Made by a program: the position numbers and the translations under genes | Origin: Parcubacteria group bacterium CG2_30_45_37 | GTDB lineage: Bacteria; Patescibacteriota; Patescibacteriia; Patescibacteriales; GWC2-42-12 | Direction: 5' to 3' | NCBI GenBank assembly: GCA_001873515.1 | Contig: MNZH01000008.1 | Span: 1 to 19,131 of the forward strand | DNA: 19,131 nucleotides | The notes under the pieces: model-generated | The model's input: only the letters and a program-made list of their open reading frames with translations | Database searches by the model: none | What the model was told of the DNA's origin: nothing | In this document: positions 1-7,311 of the stretch, piece by piece | How the letters are laid out: every line of letters begins with the position of its first letter | Position numbering within the stretch: position 1 is the stretch's first letter

Positions 1-474
1 GGCGCGCGCCATATTTCCCTTTCCACCATCGGCGTATCCGAAGGTATTAGAAAACTGGCCGAAGAAAAGCTTCAGCTTAATCTGGCGCTATCTCTGCACG
101 CGCCCTCGGACCGGTTGCGCGCAAAAATTATTCCTTATAACGGCGCCAACTCCATAAAAAATTTGATTAAAGACATAAATTATTATTTGGGACAGACCGG
201 CCGGCGGCTGATGATTGAATATTTGATGATTGACGGCTTTAACGATTCGCCGGAGCAGGCGCTGGAACTGGCCGAGCTTTTAAAAAAAATTGAGCCGGCC
301 CTGTTTTTCGTCAATTTAATCGCCTATAATCCCACGGCCGAATTTAAGCCGTCAAATTCCCGAGCGATTTTTGCCTTTAAGAAAATTCTAAGAGACCAAA
401 AAATCGATGTGACCGAACGCTTCCGTTTCGGCCAGGACATCCAAGCCGCTTGCGGACAGTTGGCGGGGAAATAA
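1..474 (+). CDS. rlmN: 23S rRNA (adenine2503-C2)-methyltransferase RlmN, 3' part
   Basis: The frame is open from base 1 and runs to the TAA at 472-474, so the gene starts outside the window. About 157 C-terminal residues are visible. RlmN is a radical SAM enzyme that methylates C2 of A2503 in 23S rRNA (and A37 of some tRNAs). Family landmarks are seen in order: RHISLSTIGV, LNLALSLHAP, a GRRLMIEYLMIDGFNDSP segment, VNLIAYNP, and the terminal DIQAACGQL. The last motif carries the cysteine that forms the methyl-transfer intermediate. The CxxxCxxC iron-sulphur cluster motif lies upstream and cannot be checked. The C-terminus looks complete. Identification is secure; function follows from the family. 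Confidence 0.93.
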   Translation, partial: GARHISLSTIGVSEGIRKLAEEKLQLNLALSLHAPSDRLRAKIIPYNGANSIKNLIKDINYYLGQTGRRLMIEYLMIDGFNDSPEQALELAELLKKIEPALFFVNLIAYNPTAEFKPSNSRAIFAFKKILRDQKIDVTERFRFGQDIQAACGQLAGK

Positions 475-481
475 TAATTTT

Positions 482-651
482 ATGCCTAAGAAATTTTTTA
501 CAACCGAATTGACGCGCGAACCAACGTGACCGGCGACGATTTAGCGGTTACCGGAAAAATCGCCTGGGCGCATTTAAAAGAATTCGCTGATTATTACACG
601 CGCTTGAAAAAGATGGAAGACGAAGCGGAGGCGTATCGGAGTAAAAAATAA
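482..651 (+). pseudogene. Degraded DUF5661-type small protein gene
   Basis: An ATG at 482 opens a frame reading MPKKFFTTELTREPT that stops at 527-529. A second frame, from about 523 to the TAA at 649-651, reads NVTGDDLAVTGKIAWAHLKE, then FADYYTRLKKMEDEAEAY. From memory, DUF5661 proteins start with MPKKFFT and end with TNVTGDD..TGKIALAHLNEFPDYYTRLEKME. The two halves therefore look like the ends of one gene that has lost roughly 30 internal codons and shifted frame at the junction (about 510-525). It lies 7 bases after rlmN. The function of the family is unknown. Family assignment is moderately sure; the break is seen directly. Confidence 0.6.
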
Positions 652-695
652 GTTTTTAAGTCAGCTGGCGGCAACGAGTTATTGAATAAAAAATT

Positions 696-723
696 TTGGC
701 GAGATGGAGGTTTGTACTATAAT
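696..723 (+). promoter_or_regulatory. Candidate sigma70-type promoter for the lipase gene
   Basis: TTGGCG (696-701) and TATAAT (718-723) are separated by 16 bases. A second TATAAT lies at 729-734 without a good -35. The start codon is at 753. Confidence 0.5.
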
Positions 724-752
724 TAAAGTATAATTTATTTAGGTAGAAATTT

Positions 753-3335
753 ATGAAGAGGAGGATTTTTTTATTGGCCGCGCCCATGCTGTTTTTGGCC
801 TGGTTTTTTATTTTAGGCGCGGAGGCGCGAGCGGTAGGAATCGCTGTTACCGCTAATACTACCTGGACCAAAGCGCAAAGCCCGATAATCGTTAGTGGCA
901 GTATCTCAATTAACGCGGGCGTTAAGCTAACCGTTGAGCCGGGCGTGATAATTAAATTGTCGCCCAACAATTCAATCATCGTCCTGGGCGAGTTGGATAT
1001 TCAAGGCAGCGCGGCCGAGCCGGTGATTATCACCTCAATTAAAGACGACAACGCGGGCGGCTATACTAATGCTGACGGCGCGGCCAGCGCGCCGGCGCCG
1101 GGCGATTGGTATGGCATTATGGCCAACAGTCCGGGCGCGAAAATCAAGATTGATTACGCAAAAATCAGCTACGGCGGAGGCTATTTTGATAACGAATCAG
1201 CTCTTTTGGCAATCAATCAAGCGGCCGAATTGCAAATCAGCCACAGCCAGGTGGTTAATAATAAAGGTTATATCGTGATTAACCAGGTTCCGGTTGCCAA
1301 AATAAATTACTCCAACATTTTTAATCCTGATTTTTGCCTTAATGAAGACCCGTTCGGTATGGAAATCGCCATGACTTACTGTGGCGGGCCGATTGTGTTT
1401 TATTTCGGCGCTTCGCCTTTGGACGCCGCCAATAATTACTGGGGGCACGAGGCCGGGCCGACTTTATTTGAACAGATGAGCGGCCCCGACGATATTAAAG
1501 GCACGGCCATTAGCGGCGATATTAGTTATCAGCCGTTTTTGGGTGAGCCATGGCAGGCAGCGCCGCCAGAGCCGGACCCGATTGTGCTGGTACCGGGCAT
1601 TGGCGCTTGTTTGAATTTAAAAGTAATGACCGGGCTGGAAGAGTCGTCTTGGGACTGGGATCTGGTCGGCGATTATTATCAAGGGCTGATTAAAACTTTG
1701 GAAGCGGCTGGGTTTACCCAGGGCGAAGATTTGTTTATCGGCTGTTATGACTGGAGAAAAACCAACGGCTTTGATTCGGATGCGGCGGTTAATTCGGGCG
1801 AAGAATATTTAAGGCATTGGATTGATGAAGCCAAAGAGAAAAGCGGCGCGCAACAAGTTGATATTATCGTGCACAGCATGGGCGGGCTGGTAGCGCGTTC
1901 GTATATTCAAAGCGATCGTTATCAAAACGATGTTGATCAACTTATTATGCTTGGTACGCCAAATCATGGCTCATCTTTTGCTTATTTTCCATGGGAAGGT
2001 GGAGAAATACCACAAAATTGGCAAGAGTTAAAGAAATATCTAACTTTATATTTAACCCTTTTAAAATTTAAAGGTTTAAATGTTACAAATGTTGCCGCTA
2101 TTCACGAGTTCATTCCGTCAGTCAAGCAACTTCTCCCAACTTACGATTATCTTTTTGATACGGCGCAACAAATACTCGTGCCCAGTTCAGCCATGGTGGA
2201 AGCAAACAACTGGTTAAATAATTTAAACAGTGAAACGGAAATTGCCAAATTGCGTTCTCGCGTCAGAGCACAGATTATTTACGGCGACGGCAGAGACACT
2301 TTAAATCAAATACCAGTAAGCGAACGCGGTGTTTTGGATATTCAATTAGGCAAATGGATTGATGGCAAACCGGTGGCTGAACAAGTTCAGTATCAACCAA
2401 GCGGCGACGGCACGGTTTTGAGTGCGAGCGCATCATTATCCGGGGTAGCTGGCGAGGCGTTATCCGGCATTAAACATAGCGCTTTACCGGATCAAGCCGC
2501 TTTAAAAATAATGAGGGAGTTCGGGATACCAAGCGAGCAGGTATTCAGTTCGCCGGACATAAAAAGCGAGTTGATGTTTTTGGTTGCCTCGCCGGTATTT
2601 CCGCTGGTGACCACCCCGGACGGCGCGGGACAAATTGGCTATGACGCGGCAACCGGCAATTTGATAAATACGATTGACGGCGCGCGCTATTTTAGCGCCG
2701 GAGACGGCGAAGCAAAACTGATTATTATTCCGAATCCGATAGACGGCGAGTACTCTTTGGAATTAACCGCTAACGCGGACGGCCAATATCATTTGGCCAG
2801 CGGCTATTTTTCAGATACTAAAAGCATAGTTAAAGAAGCGGCCGGCGAGGTGGCGGATGAGCAGGTAATAAATTATCCGGTTAATTTACAAAGCACGGCT
2901 GGCGATAATATTTTACCCGAGTTAATGCCGGAGAAAGAGGAGGAAAGCGTGGTAATAAATCGGGTAATAGCCGACATTGAGGCAATGCTGGTTAAGGGGT
3001 GGATAAAAAATAAGCAGAGCGCGCGGGAATTAATTCAACCGTTAAAGCGATTAAGCAGACAACTGGATTCAATTAACAAGCAAACCGCGCAAATCAAGAA
3101 ATTGATTGATAAAATAAACGCCAATGCTAAAATTAAGCCAAAAGCCAAAGAAAAAATTTTACAGGCGCTGAATAAGCGGCTAGTAAAACTTCCCATTCAG
3201 CGAGCGAAATTTATTGAGCGCGATCTGGGCTCGTTTAGCAAGAATTTGGAGAATTTAAGGAAAAAGAATAAAATAAATATTAACGGATATAACGCGCTAA
3301 TTAAAAGCATCAATATATTAAGAAAAACTATATGA
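753..3335 (+). CDS. Secreted beta-helix / alpha-beta hydrolase (lipase-like) protein
   Basis: This is an 860-aa exported protein. Residues 1-27 form a signal peptide (KRR, hydrophobic core, then AEARA before VG). Residues about 35-265 resemble a right-handed parallel beta-helix, with VEPGVIIKLSPNNSIIVLG, IQGSAAEPVIITS and NNYWGHEAGP. Residues about 275-600 form an alpha/beta hydrolase of the LCAT/PGAP1-like lipase type: an oxyanion-side LVPGIGA near 278, YDWRKT, the nucleophile elbow VHSMGG with Ser375, a likely Asp near 512 (YGDGRD) and a likely His near 575 (GIKHSALPD). The lysine-rich helical tail (about 725-860, VIADIEAMLVKGWIKNKQSA) faintly recalls FIMAH-type repeats. The likely role is cell-surface or secreted esterase/lipase; the substrate is unknown. 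The stop TGA overlaps the ATG of the next gene, implying translational coupling. Confidence 0.8.
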   Translation: MKRRIFLLAAPMLFLAWFFILGAEARAVGIAVTANTTWTKAQSPIIVSGSISINAGVKLTVEPGVIIKLSPNNSIIVLGELDIQGSAAEPVIITSIKDDNAGGYTNADGAASAPAPGDWYGIMANSPGAKIKIDYAKISYGGGYFDNESALLAINQAAELQISHSQVVNNKGYIVINQVPVAKINYSNIFNPDFCLNEDPFGMEIAMTYCGGPIVFYFGASPLDAANNYWGHEAGPTLFEQMSGPDDIKGTAISGDISYQPFLGEPWQAAPPEPDPIVLVPGIGACLNLKVMTGLEESSWDWDLVGDYYQGLIKTLEAAGFTQGEDLFIGCYDWRKTNGFDSDAAVNSGEEYLRHWIDEAKEKSGAQQVDIIVHSMGGLVARSYIQSDRYQNDVDQLIMLGTPNHGSSFAYFPWEGGEIPQNWQELKKYLTLYLTLLKFKGLNVTNVAAIHEFIPSVKQLLPTYDYLFDTAQQILVPSSAMVEANNWLNNLNSETEIAKLRSRVRAQIIYGDGRDTLNQIPVSERGVLDIQLGKWIDGKPVAEQVQYQPSGDGTVLSASASLSGVAGEALSGIKHSALPDQAALKIMREFGIPSEQVFSSPDIKSELMFLVASPVFPLVTTPDGAGQIGYDAATGNLINTIDGARYFSAGDGEAKLIIIPNPIDGEYSLELTANADGQYHLASGYFSDTKSIVKEAAGEVADEQVINYPVNLQSTAGDNILPELMPEKEEESVVINRVIADIEAMLVKGWIKNKQSARELIQPLKRLSRQLDSINKQTAQIKKLIDKINANAKIKPKAKEKILQALNKRLVKLPIQRAKFIERDLGSFSKNLENLRKKNKININGYNALIKSINILRKTI

Positions 3336-3718
3336 GTAAAAACATTCAGATGGTTATAAAAATTGTTTTGATTTTTATGGCGTCGGCAATAACAGCTTGG
3401 TTTACAAGAAAAATTTTTGCTGATTTATATATTACTTTAGTTCAACCTGAACCCGCTGAACCAATTTTGTTTATGATAGGTCCTACATTTATTTATAATT
3501 TTTTGGGCTTCCTAATATCCTACTCTCTGTTTGCTCCAACATTTTCTTTTATATTTATAGACAAAAAACAATGGTGGGGCTGGCTGATTGTAAGTGCGCC
3601 TTTATTAATTATTAGTTGGGGGATGTGGGAAATGTATCTTTGGTACATCGTTTTGTCAGCCGTAGGTTATGGCGTAGCATGGCTGATAAATTTGGCGATT
3701 AAAAAATTTAAGAAATAA
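3332..3718 (+). CDS. Small multi-pass membrane protein, unknown function
   Basis: This 128-aa protein starts at an ATG overlapping the stop of the lipase gene (ATGA). It has three to four hydrophobic stretches: residues about 5-28, 42-72 and 82-122, the last probably two helices. The second stretch carries PTFIYNFLGFLISYSLFAPTF. The C-terminus is basic (KKFKK). No family is recognised. Coupling to the lipase suggests that it assists export or anchoring of that protein, which is only an inference. A strong hairpin terminator follows 12 bases after the stop. Confidence 0.7.
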   Translation: MSKNIQMVIKIVLIFMASAITAWFTRKIFADLYITLVQPEPAEPILFMIGPTFIYNFLGFLISYSLFAPTFSFIFIDKKQWWGWLIVSAPLLIISWGMWEMYLWYIVLSAVGYGVAWLINLAIKKFKK

Positions 3719-3729
3719 TTAATTCCGCG

Positions 3730-3770
3730 AATACAAAAAACACCGCTTCCCTGGCGGTGTTTTTTGTATT
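3730..3770 (+). terminator. Bidirectional intrinsic terminator
   Basis: A perfect 17-bp stem (3730-3746 with 3754-3770) encloses a 7-base loop. CACCGC/GCGGTG forms the GC core, with an A-tract before it and a T-tract after it. Confidence 0.9.
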
Positions 3771-3809
3771 TTAACAAACCTATATTTTTTCTCTTGTGTA
3801 TAACTTTTT

Positions 3810-3835
3810 TAAAATAGCTTAAATTAGCTATTTTA
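3810..3835. repeat. AT-rich inverted repeat upstream of the LexA-like gene
   Basis: Arms of 10 bp (TAAAATAGCT and AGCTATTTTA) surround the 6-base centre TAAATT, followed by five Ts. It could be a weak terminator or a protein-binding site. It lies just before the -35 box at 3843. Confidence 0.4.
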
Positions 3836-3842
3836 TTTTTAT

Positions 3843-3871
3843 TTGACATGACTATTTAGTCATACTATAAT
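3843..3871 (+). promoter_or_regulatory. Consensus sigma70 promoter of the repressor/RM operon
   Basis: TTGACA (3843-3848) and TATAAT (3866-3871) are separated by 17 bases, so both boxes match the consensus exactly. The expected transcription start is about 3878, which is the ATG itself. The transcript is therefore predicted to be leaderless. Confidence 0.85.
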
Positions 3872-3876
3872 AGTAT
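3848..3876. promoter_or_regulatory. Two overlapping palindromes, candidate operators
   Basis: Palindrome 1 is ATGACTA-TT-TAGTCAT (3848-3863), filling the promoter spacer. Palindrome 2 is ATACTAT-A-ATAGTAT (3862-3876), covering the -10 box and the start point. Their position fits autorepression by the LexA-like protein encoded immediately downstream. Binding is inferred. Confidence 0.6.
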
Positions 3877-3877
3877 T

Positions 3878-4519
3878 ATGAATGAAGTGTTAACAATAAA
3901 ACAGAAAAAAGTTTTGGAATTAATATATAATTTTTTGAAAGATTCAGGCTTTCCTCCAACCCTGGCTGATTTAAAGGCGGAGTTAGACGTGTCGTCAAAT
4001 CAATCTGTCTTGAATTTTTTGGAAATTCTAGAAAAAAAGCAATGCATTAAAAGAGAAGAGGGGCAGGCCAGAAGCATTAAAATTTTACCACTCGGCTTGA
4101 AAATTTTAGAGAAAGATCAATTAGTCCCCATCGCGGGGACGAGCGCGGCCGGCTCCTACATTGAGTCGTTTGTCGATATTTTTACCAGCTGGCAGCCCAT
4201 ATCAAACCAAATTTTGCAAAACGAAAAAATAGATATTTCGCGCGATAAAGTTTTTGTTATTCAAATTTCCGGAGATTCAATGATTAACGCCGGCATTAAT
4301 CATGGGGATATGCTATTAGTAAAAGAAGCTAAGGAATTTATAAGCGGCGACATCGTTGTCGCTCGCACCAGCGATGGGACGACGGTAAAAAGATTTATTG
4401 CTGACGGCGGGAAAAGATATCTTAAACCGGAAAACCCCGCCTATAACAATATTACCATTATTCCCGGCGAAGTTGCTTTTGACGGAAAGGTTATTTTAAA
4501 TCTTAGCAAAGTAAAATAA
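3878..4519 (+). CDS. LexA/S24-type self-cleaving transcriptional repressor
   Basis: This 213-aa protein has a LexA-like N-terminal winged helix (residues 1-70: LTIKQKKVLELIYNFLKDSG, FPPTLADL). The C-terminal S24 peptidase domain has a plausible self-cleavage site Ala91-Gly92 (PIAGTSAAGSYIE), nucleophile Ser134 (SGDSM) and general base Lys171 (TTVKRF). In this family, activated RecA promotes self-cleavage and derepression. The start at 3878 is chosen because it begins the LexA-type N-terminus and falls at the predicted transcription start; no Shine-Dalgarno is present. The gene ends 5 bases before the methyltransferase gene, so it probably controls the restriction-modification operon. Whether it is the chromosomal SOS LexA or a dedicated local repressor cannot be decided here. 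Confidence 0.85.
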   Translation: MNEVLTIKQKKVLELIYNFLKDSGFPPTLADLKAELDVSSNQSVLNFLEILEKKQCIKREEGQARSIKILPLGLKILEKDQLVPIAGTSAAGSYIESFVDIFTSWQPISNQILQNEKIDISRDKVFVIQISGDSMINAGINHGDMLLVKEAKEFISGDIVVARTSDGTTVKRFIADGGKRYLKPENPAYNNITIIPGEVAFDGKVILNLSKVK

Positions 4520-4524
4520 AAAAT

Positions 4525-6453
4525 ATGGCAAATCAAAAATTGGCCAGTACAATTATCGGTAAAATATTTCGTAATCCGGATATGCAGTATGGCTTATCCG
4601 TATTTGAAGGAATTAATCCTGAACAAGTTCTCGATTTTTCCGAAAAAGAGGGAAGATATTATTTGCAATGTTTAAAAAGAAATAAAAATTTGGTTGCCAA
4701 GCCGGAGGAAATTGTCCGCCAGTTTATGATTTATAAGCTGGTTAATTTTTACAAATATCCGCTTGAGCGAATTGATGTTGAGGTTGATGTGCAATTTGGC
4801 AGGGAAGTTGGCAATAAACGAGCTGATATTGTAATTTACCGCGAAGACGGGCGAACGCCATATTTAATGGTGGAAGTAAAAAAACCGGATGTAAAAGACG
4901 GATTAGGGCAGCTAAAAAGTTATGCCAATGCGACCGGCGCGCCGATCCTTGTTTTAACCGACGGGAAAATCCAAAATAATATTTTAAGAACCGACCCAAA
5001 TCTTTTTGAGGATCTTTTGGAAATTCCTAAATTTAATGAAACGGTTGAAGACGTGCGCGCCAAAAAAATAATTTATGAAGATCTTGACGAAATTCCTAAT
5101 TTACAGCAACTTATTTACGATTTGCAGGAAGTTGTTTTAGCCAATAGCGGCGTTGATTCTTTTGATGAAATATTTAAATTGATTTACGCTAAGCTTTACG
5201 ACGAAATTACAACGCCGAGAAATGAAAACAGGCGATTTAGGGTTATCGCCGGCGCGACCAACAAGGAAAATTTAAATAATATTTGCCGTTTATTTGAAGA
5301 CGCGAAAAGCCAATGGCGTGATGTCTTTAAAGCCAACGAAGAAATAGAAATTCCGGAAAATGTAATTGCGCCAGCAGTTTCGCTTTTACAGAAATATCGG
5401 CTTTTCGGTTCAAACCTCCAAATTATTGATGACGCTTTTGAATATTTAATAAATTTGGACGCTAAGGGCGAAAAAGGCCAGTATTTCACGCCACGGCATG
5501 TAATTGATATGGCGGTAAAAATGCTAAACCCAACTTCTAAAGATTTTATAATTGATACGGCGGCCGGAAGCTGCGGCTTTTTGCTTCACGCCATGCAATA
5601 TGTCTGGCAAAATGAACTGACCAAGAAAAAATATGGCGACAGTTATGACGTCAAGCAGAAAGATTACGCGGAAAAGCATCTTTTTGGCATTGATTTTGAC
5701 CCGCGTTCGGTTAAAATCGGCAAAGCCATGATGCTTATCGCCGGAGACGGGAAAACCAATGTAACTTATGCCAACTCCTTGGATTCGGAGCTTTGGAGCG
5801 AAGAAACCAGGGCGCGCTTCCGCCCGTTTTTGCGGGCATTTAAGGACAGCGAAGAAAACCGGAGAAATCAGGAGAAGTTGAGTGATTTTAATTTTGACAT
5901 AGTGCTAACTAATCCGCCTTTTGCCGGCGAAATTAAAGGCGTATTATTGAATAAATATGATCTTGGTTTTAAATGGGATAAAAATTTTGAAAAAACTTCA
6001 AAACATCAAAATAAAGTTTCGCGCGATGTTTTATTTATTGAACGCAATTTAAATTTTTTAAGGCCCGGCGGACGGATGGCCATTGTTTTGCCGCAGGGAG
6101 TTTTAAATAATACGCAAATGAAATACGTCCGAAAATTTATTTTAAATAAAACCAGGCTTTTAGCGGTTGTCGGACTTCATTGCAATACTTTTAAGCCTCA
6201 CGCCGGCACAAAAACTTCAGTAATATTTTTACAGAAGTTAAAAGAAGGTGAAGAGACGCTAAAGGATTATCCGATTTTTATGGCGGTTTCTAAAAAGGGC
6301 GGGAAAGATACATCAGGAGAATATATTTATAAAAAAGACAAAGAGGGCAATGTTATGTTTAATATGGAAGGCAAGAAAATTATTGACCATGATTTAGACG
6401 AAATTGTGGAGGAGTTTGGGAAATTTAAAATAAAAGAAAAAATTGATTTTTAA
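4525..6453 (+). CDS. Nuclease-methyltransferase fusion, HsdM-like (type I / BcgI-like)
   Basis: This is a 642-aa protein. Residues about 60-170 look like the HsdR N-terminal nuclease fold of PD-(D/E)XK type: Asp101 (RADIVIY), Glu117-x-Lys119 (LMVEVKKP) and Gln129 (GQLKSY). Residues about 310-620 are an N6-adenine DNA methyltransferase of the HsdM class: GQYFTPRHVIDM near 318, SAM-binding motif I as DTAAGSCGFL near 344, and catalytic motif IV NPPF near 463. Combining nuclease and methylase in one chain with a separate HsdS, and with no HsdR in the locus, is the architecture of BcgI-type enzymes (the BcgI A chain is of similar length, from memory). The nuclease residues look intact; cleavage activity is inferred. 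The gene follows the repressor by 5 bases. Confidence 0.88.
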   Translation: MANQKLASTIIGKIFRNPDMQYGLSVFEGINPEQVLDFSEKEGRYYLQCLKRNKNLVAKPEEIVRQFMIYKLVNFYKYPLERIDVEVDVQFGREVGNKRADIVIYREDGRTPYLMVEVKKPDVKDGLGQLKSYANATGAPILVLTDGKIQNNILRTDPNLFEDLLEIPKFNETVEDVRAKKIIYEDLDEIPNLQQLIYDLQEVVLANSGVDSFDEIFKLIYAKLYDEITTPRNENRRFRVIAGATNKENLNNICRLFEDAKSQWRDVFKANEEIEIPENVIAPAVSLLQKYRLFGSNLQIIDDAFEYLINLDAKGEKGQYFTPRHVIDMAVKMLNPTSKDFIIDTAAGSCGFLLHAMQYVWQNELTKKKYGDSYDVKQKDYAEKHLFGIDFDPRSVKIGKAMMLIAGDGKTNVTYANSLDSELWSEETRARFRPFLRAFKDSEENRRNQEKLSDFNFDIVLTNPPFAGEIKGVLLNKYDLGFKWDKNFEKTSKHQNKVSRDVLFIERNLNFLRPGGRMAIVLPQGVLNNTQMKYVRKFILNKTRLLAVVGLHCNTFKPHAGTKTSVIFLQKLKEGEETLKDYPIFMAVSKKGGKDTSGEYIYKKDKEGNVMFNMEGKKIIDHDLDEIVEEFGKFKIKEKIDF

Positions 6454-6460
6454 TAAAAGT

Positions 6461-7042
6461 ATGTTTAATAAAGAAGAAAAAAAACAAGACATGATTTACG
6501 TTTTTATTGACGCTTCGAATGTTTGGAGCGCGGTCAAGTCGGTAAAAAAATTTATTGAATATAAAACCATTAAAGATTATTTTAGGAAAAAGTTTAACGC
6601 GGGCAAAGTGGAAATTTTTTATTATGACGCCTACCCGAAGGCCGGAACCAGGGATTATAATTTGGACGGCAAGCATAAATTTTTTACTTATCTTAAGAAA
6701 GGGCTTGGTTTTACGGTCAGGAAAAAAGAGTTAAAAAGAATTTCCGTTATTAGCGAGAACGGCGAGTCTGTTATAGAAAAAGGGAATATGGACGTAGAAA
6801 TAACGATTGACGCGATGCATAACATTCAAAAATATAATATAGCCATCTTCTTTAGCGGCGATGCCGATTTTCTGGCGCTGGTGAATTATTTGAAAAACGG
6901 CGGTAAAAAGGTCTATATTTTTTCGTCAAAAGACAATATTTCCCATGAGCTGAAAACTGGCGGCCATGGTTATTTTGATTTGAAAAATATAAATGAGTTT
7001 TGGGGCAAGGATTTAAAGTATCGCCGACCCCTTAAAAAATAA
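6461..7042 (+). CDS. NYN domain (LabA/DUF88-like, PIN-fold) predicted nuclease
   Basis: This is a 193-aa protein if ATG 6461 is used. ATG 6491, directly before IYVFIDASN, is equally possible, and neither has a convincing Shine-Dalgarno. NYN proteins have a PIN-like fold and act as metal-dependent RNases. Acidic residues expected at the active site are seen: Asp17 (VFIDASN), Asp111 (KGNMDVEITIDAM) and Asp134/Asp136 (FFSGDADFLALVNYL). The LabA-like GKKVYIFSS and SHELK segments follow. It starts 7 bases after the methyltransferase stop, so it is co-transcribed with it. A standalone NYN nuclease between hsdM and hsdS is not standard for a restriction system and suggests an RNA-targeting accessory or toxin-like component. 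The role is inferred. Confidence 0.85.
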   Translation: MFNKEEKKQDMIYVFIDASNVWSAVKSVKKFIEYKTIKDYFRKKFNAGKVEIFYYDAYPKAGTRDYNLDGKHKFFTYLKKGLGFTVRKKELKRISVISENGESVIEKGNMDVEITIDAMHNIQKYNIAIFFSGDADFLALVNYLKNGGKKVYIFSSKDNISHELKTGGHGYFDLKNINEFWGKDLKYRRPLKK

Positions 7043-7043
7043 A

Positions 7044-7106
7044 CCACCCTCAACAAAGAGGGTGGCCCTGGGATGTATGACCCTAACGGTTCTATGGCTA
7101 GAACCG
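7044..7106 (+). ncRNA. Tandem strong hairpins after the NYN gene (terminator or structured RNA)
   Basis: Hairpin 1 is CCACCCTC/GAGGGTGG (7044-7051 with 7058-7065, loop AACAAA). Hairpin 2 is CGGTTCTA/TAGAACCG (7087-7094 with 7099-7106, loop TGGC). Both stems are perfect 8-mers. No T-tract follows either, so they are not classical terminators. They begin at the last base of the NYN stop codon plus one. Confidence 0.55.
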
Positions 7107-7183
7107 AAAGACATTATTAGTATAGCATAAGAATATGGTTTGTCAAATTCAGCCAAAATTAGATGTTAAAATACTGTAATATA

Positions 7184-7195
7184 AAAGTTAACTTT
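7184..7195. repeat. 12-bp perfect palindrome
   Basis: AAAGTTAACTTT lies in the AT-rich gap between the hairpins and the hsdM scrap. It could be a binding site, but chance is possible in AT-rich DNA. Confidence 0.3.
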
Positions 7196-7227
7196 AAGTT
7201 ATTAACAGCAATTTAATTATAAGATTT

Positions 7228-7308
7228 AAGAAGGTTTTAGATCATGATTTAGACGAGATCGCGGAGGAGTTTGGGAAGTTTGCCGAAGAGCAAAAGATTA
7301 ATTTTTAG
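7228..7308 (+). pseudogene. Remnant of a second hsdM 3' end
   Basis: In frame from about 7228 this reads KKVLDHDLDEIAEEFGKF, then AEEQKINF and TAG at 7306-7308. The intact hsdM ends KKIIDHDLDEIVEEFGKF, then KIKEKIDF and stop. Both run the same length to the stop codon. Between 7240-7281 and 6385-6426 I count 37 of 42 identical bases. There is no start codon and no upstream similarity, so this is a scar of another hsdM allele. It ends 3 bases before the DUF3800 start, as an intact hsdM upstream of that gene would. Confidence 0.85.
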
Positions 7309-7311
7309 TTT

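Noticed and set aside
656..979. Minus-strand open frame with hydrophobic segments
   Set aside because: It is antisense to the promoter and signal-peptide region of the lipase gene, which has a clear coding signature on the other strand.
6443..6460. Upstream TTG start for the NYN protein
   Set aside because: It would overlap the hsdM stop and add only six non-conserved residues; ATG codons at 6461 and 6491 are better placed.
7140..7182. Possible promoter before the hsdM scrap (TTGTCA and TAATAT)
   Set aside because: The boxes are about 31 bases apart, too far for a sigma70 promoter.
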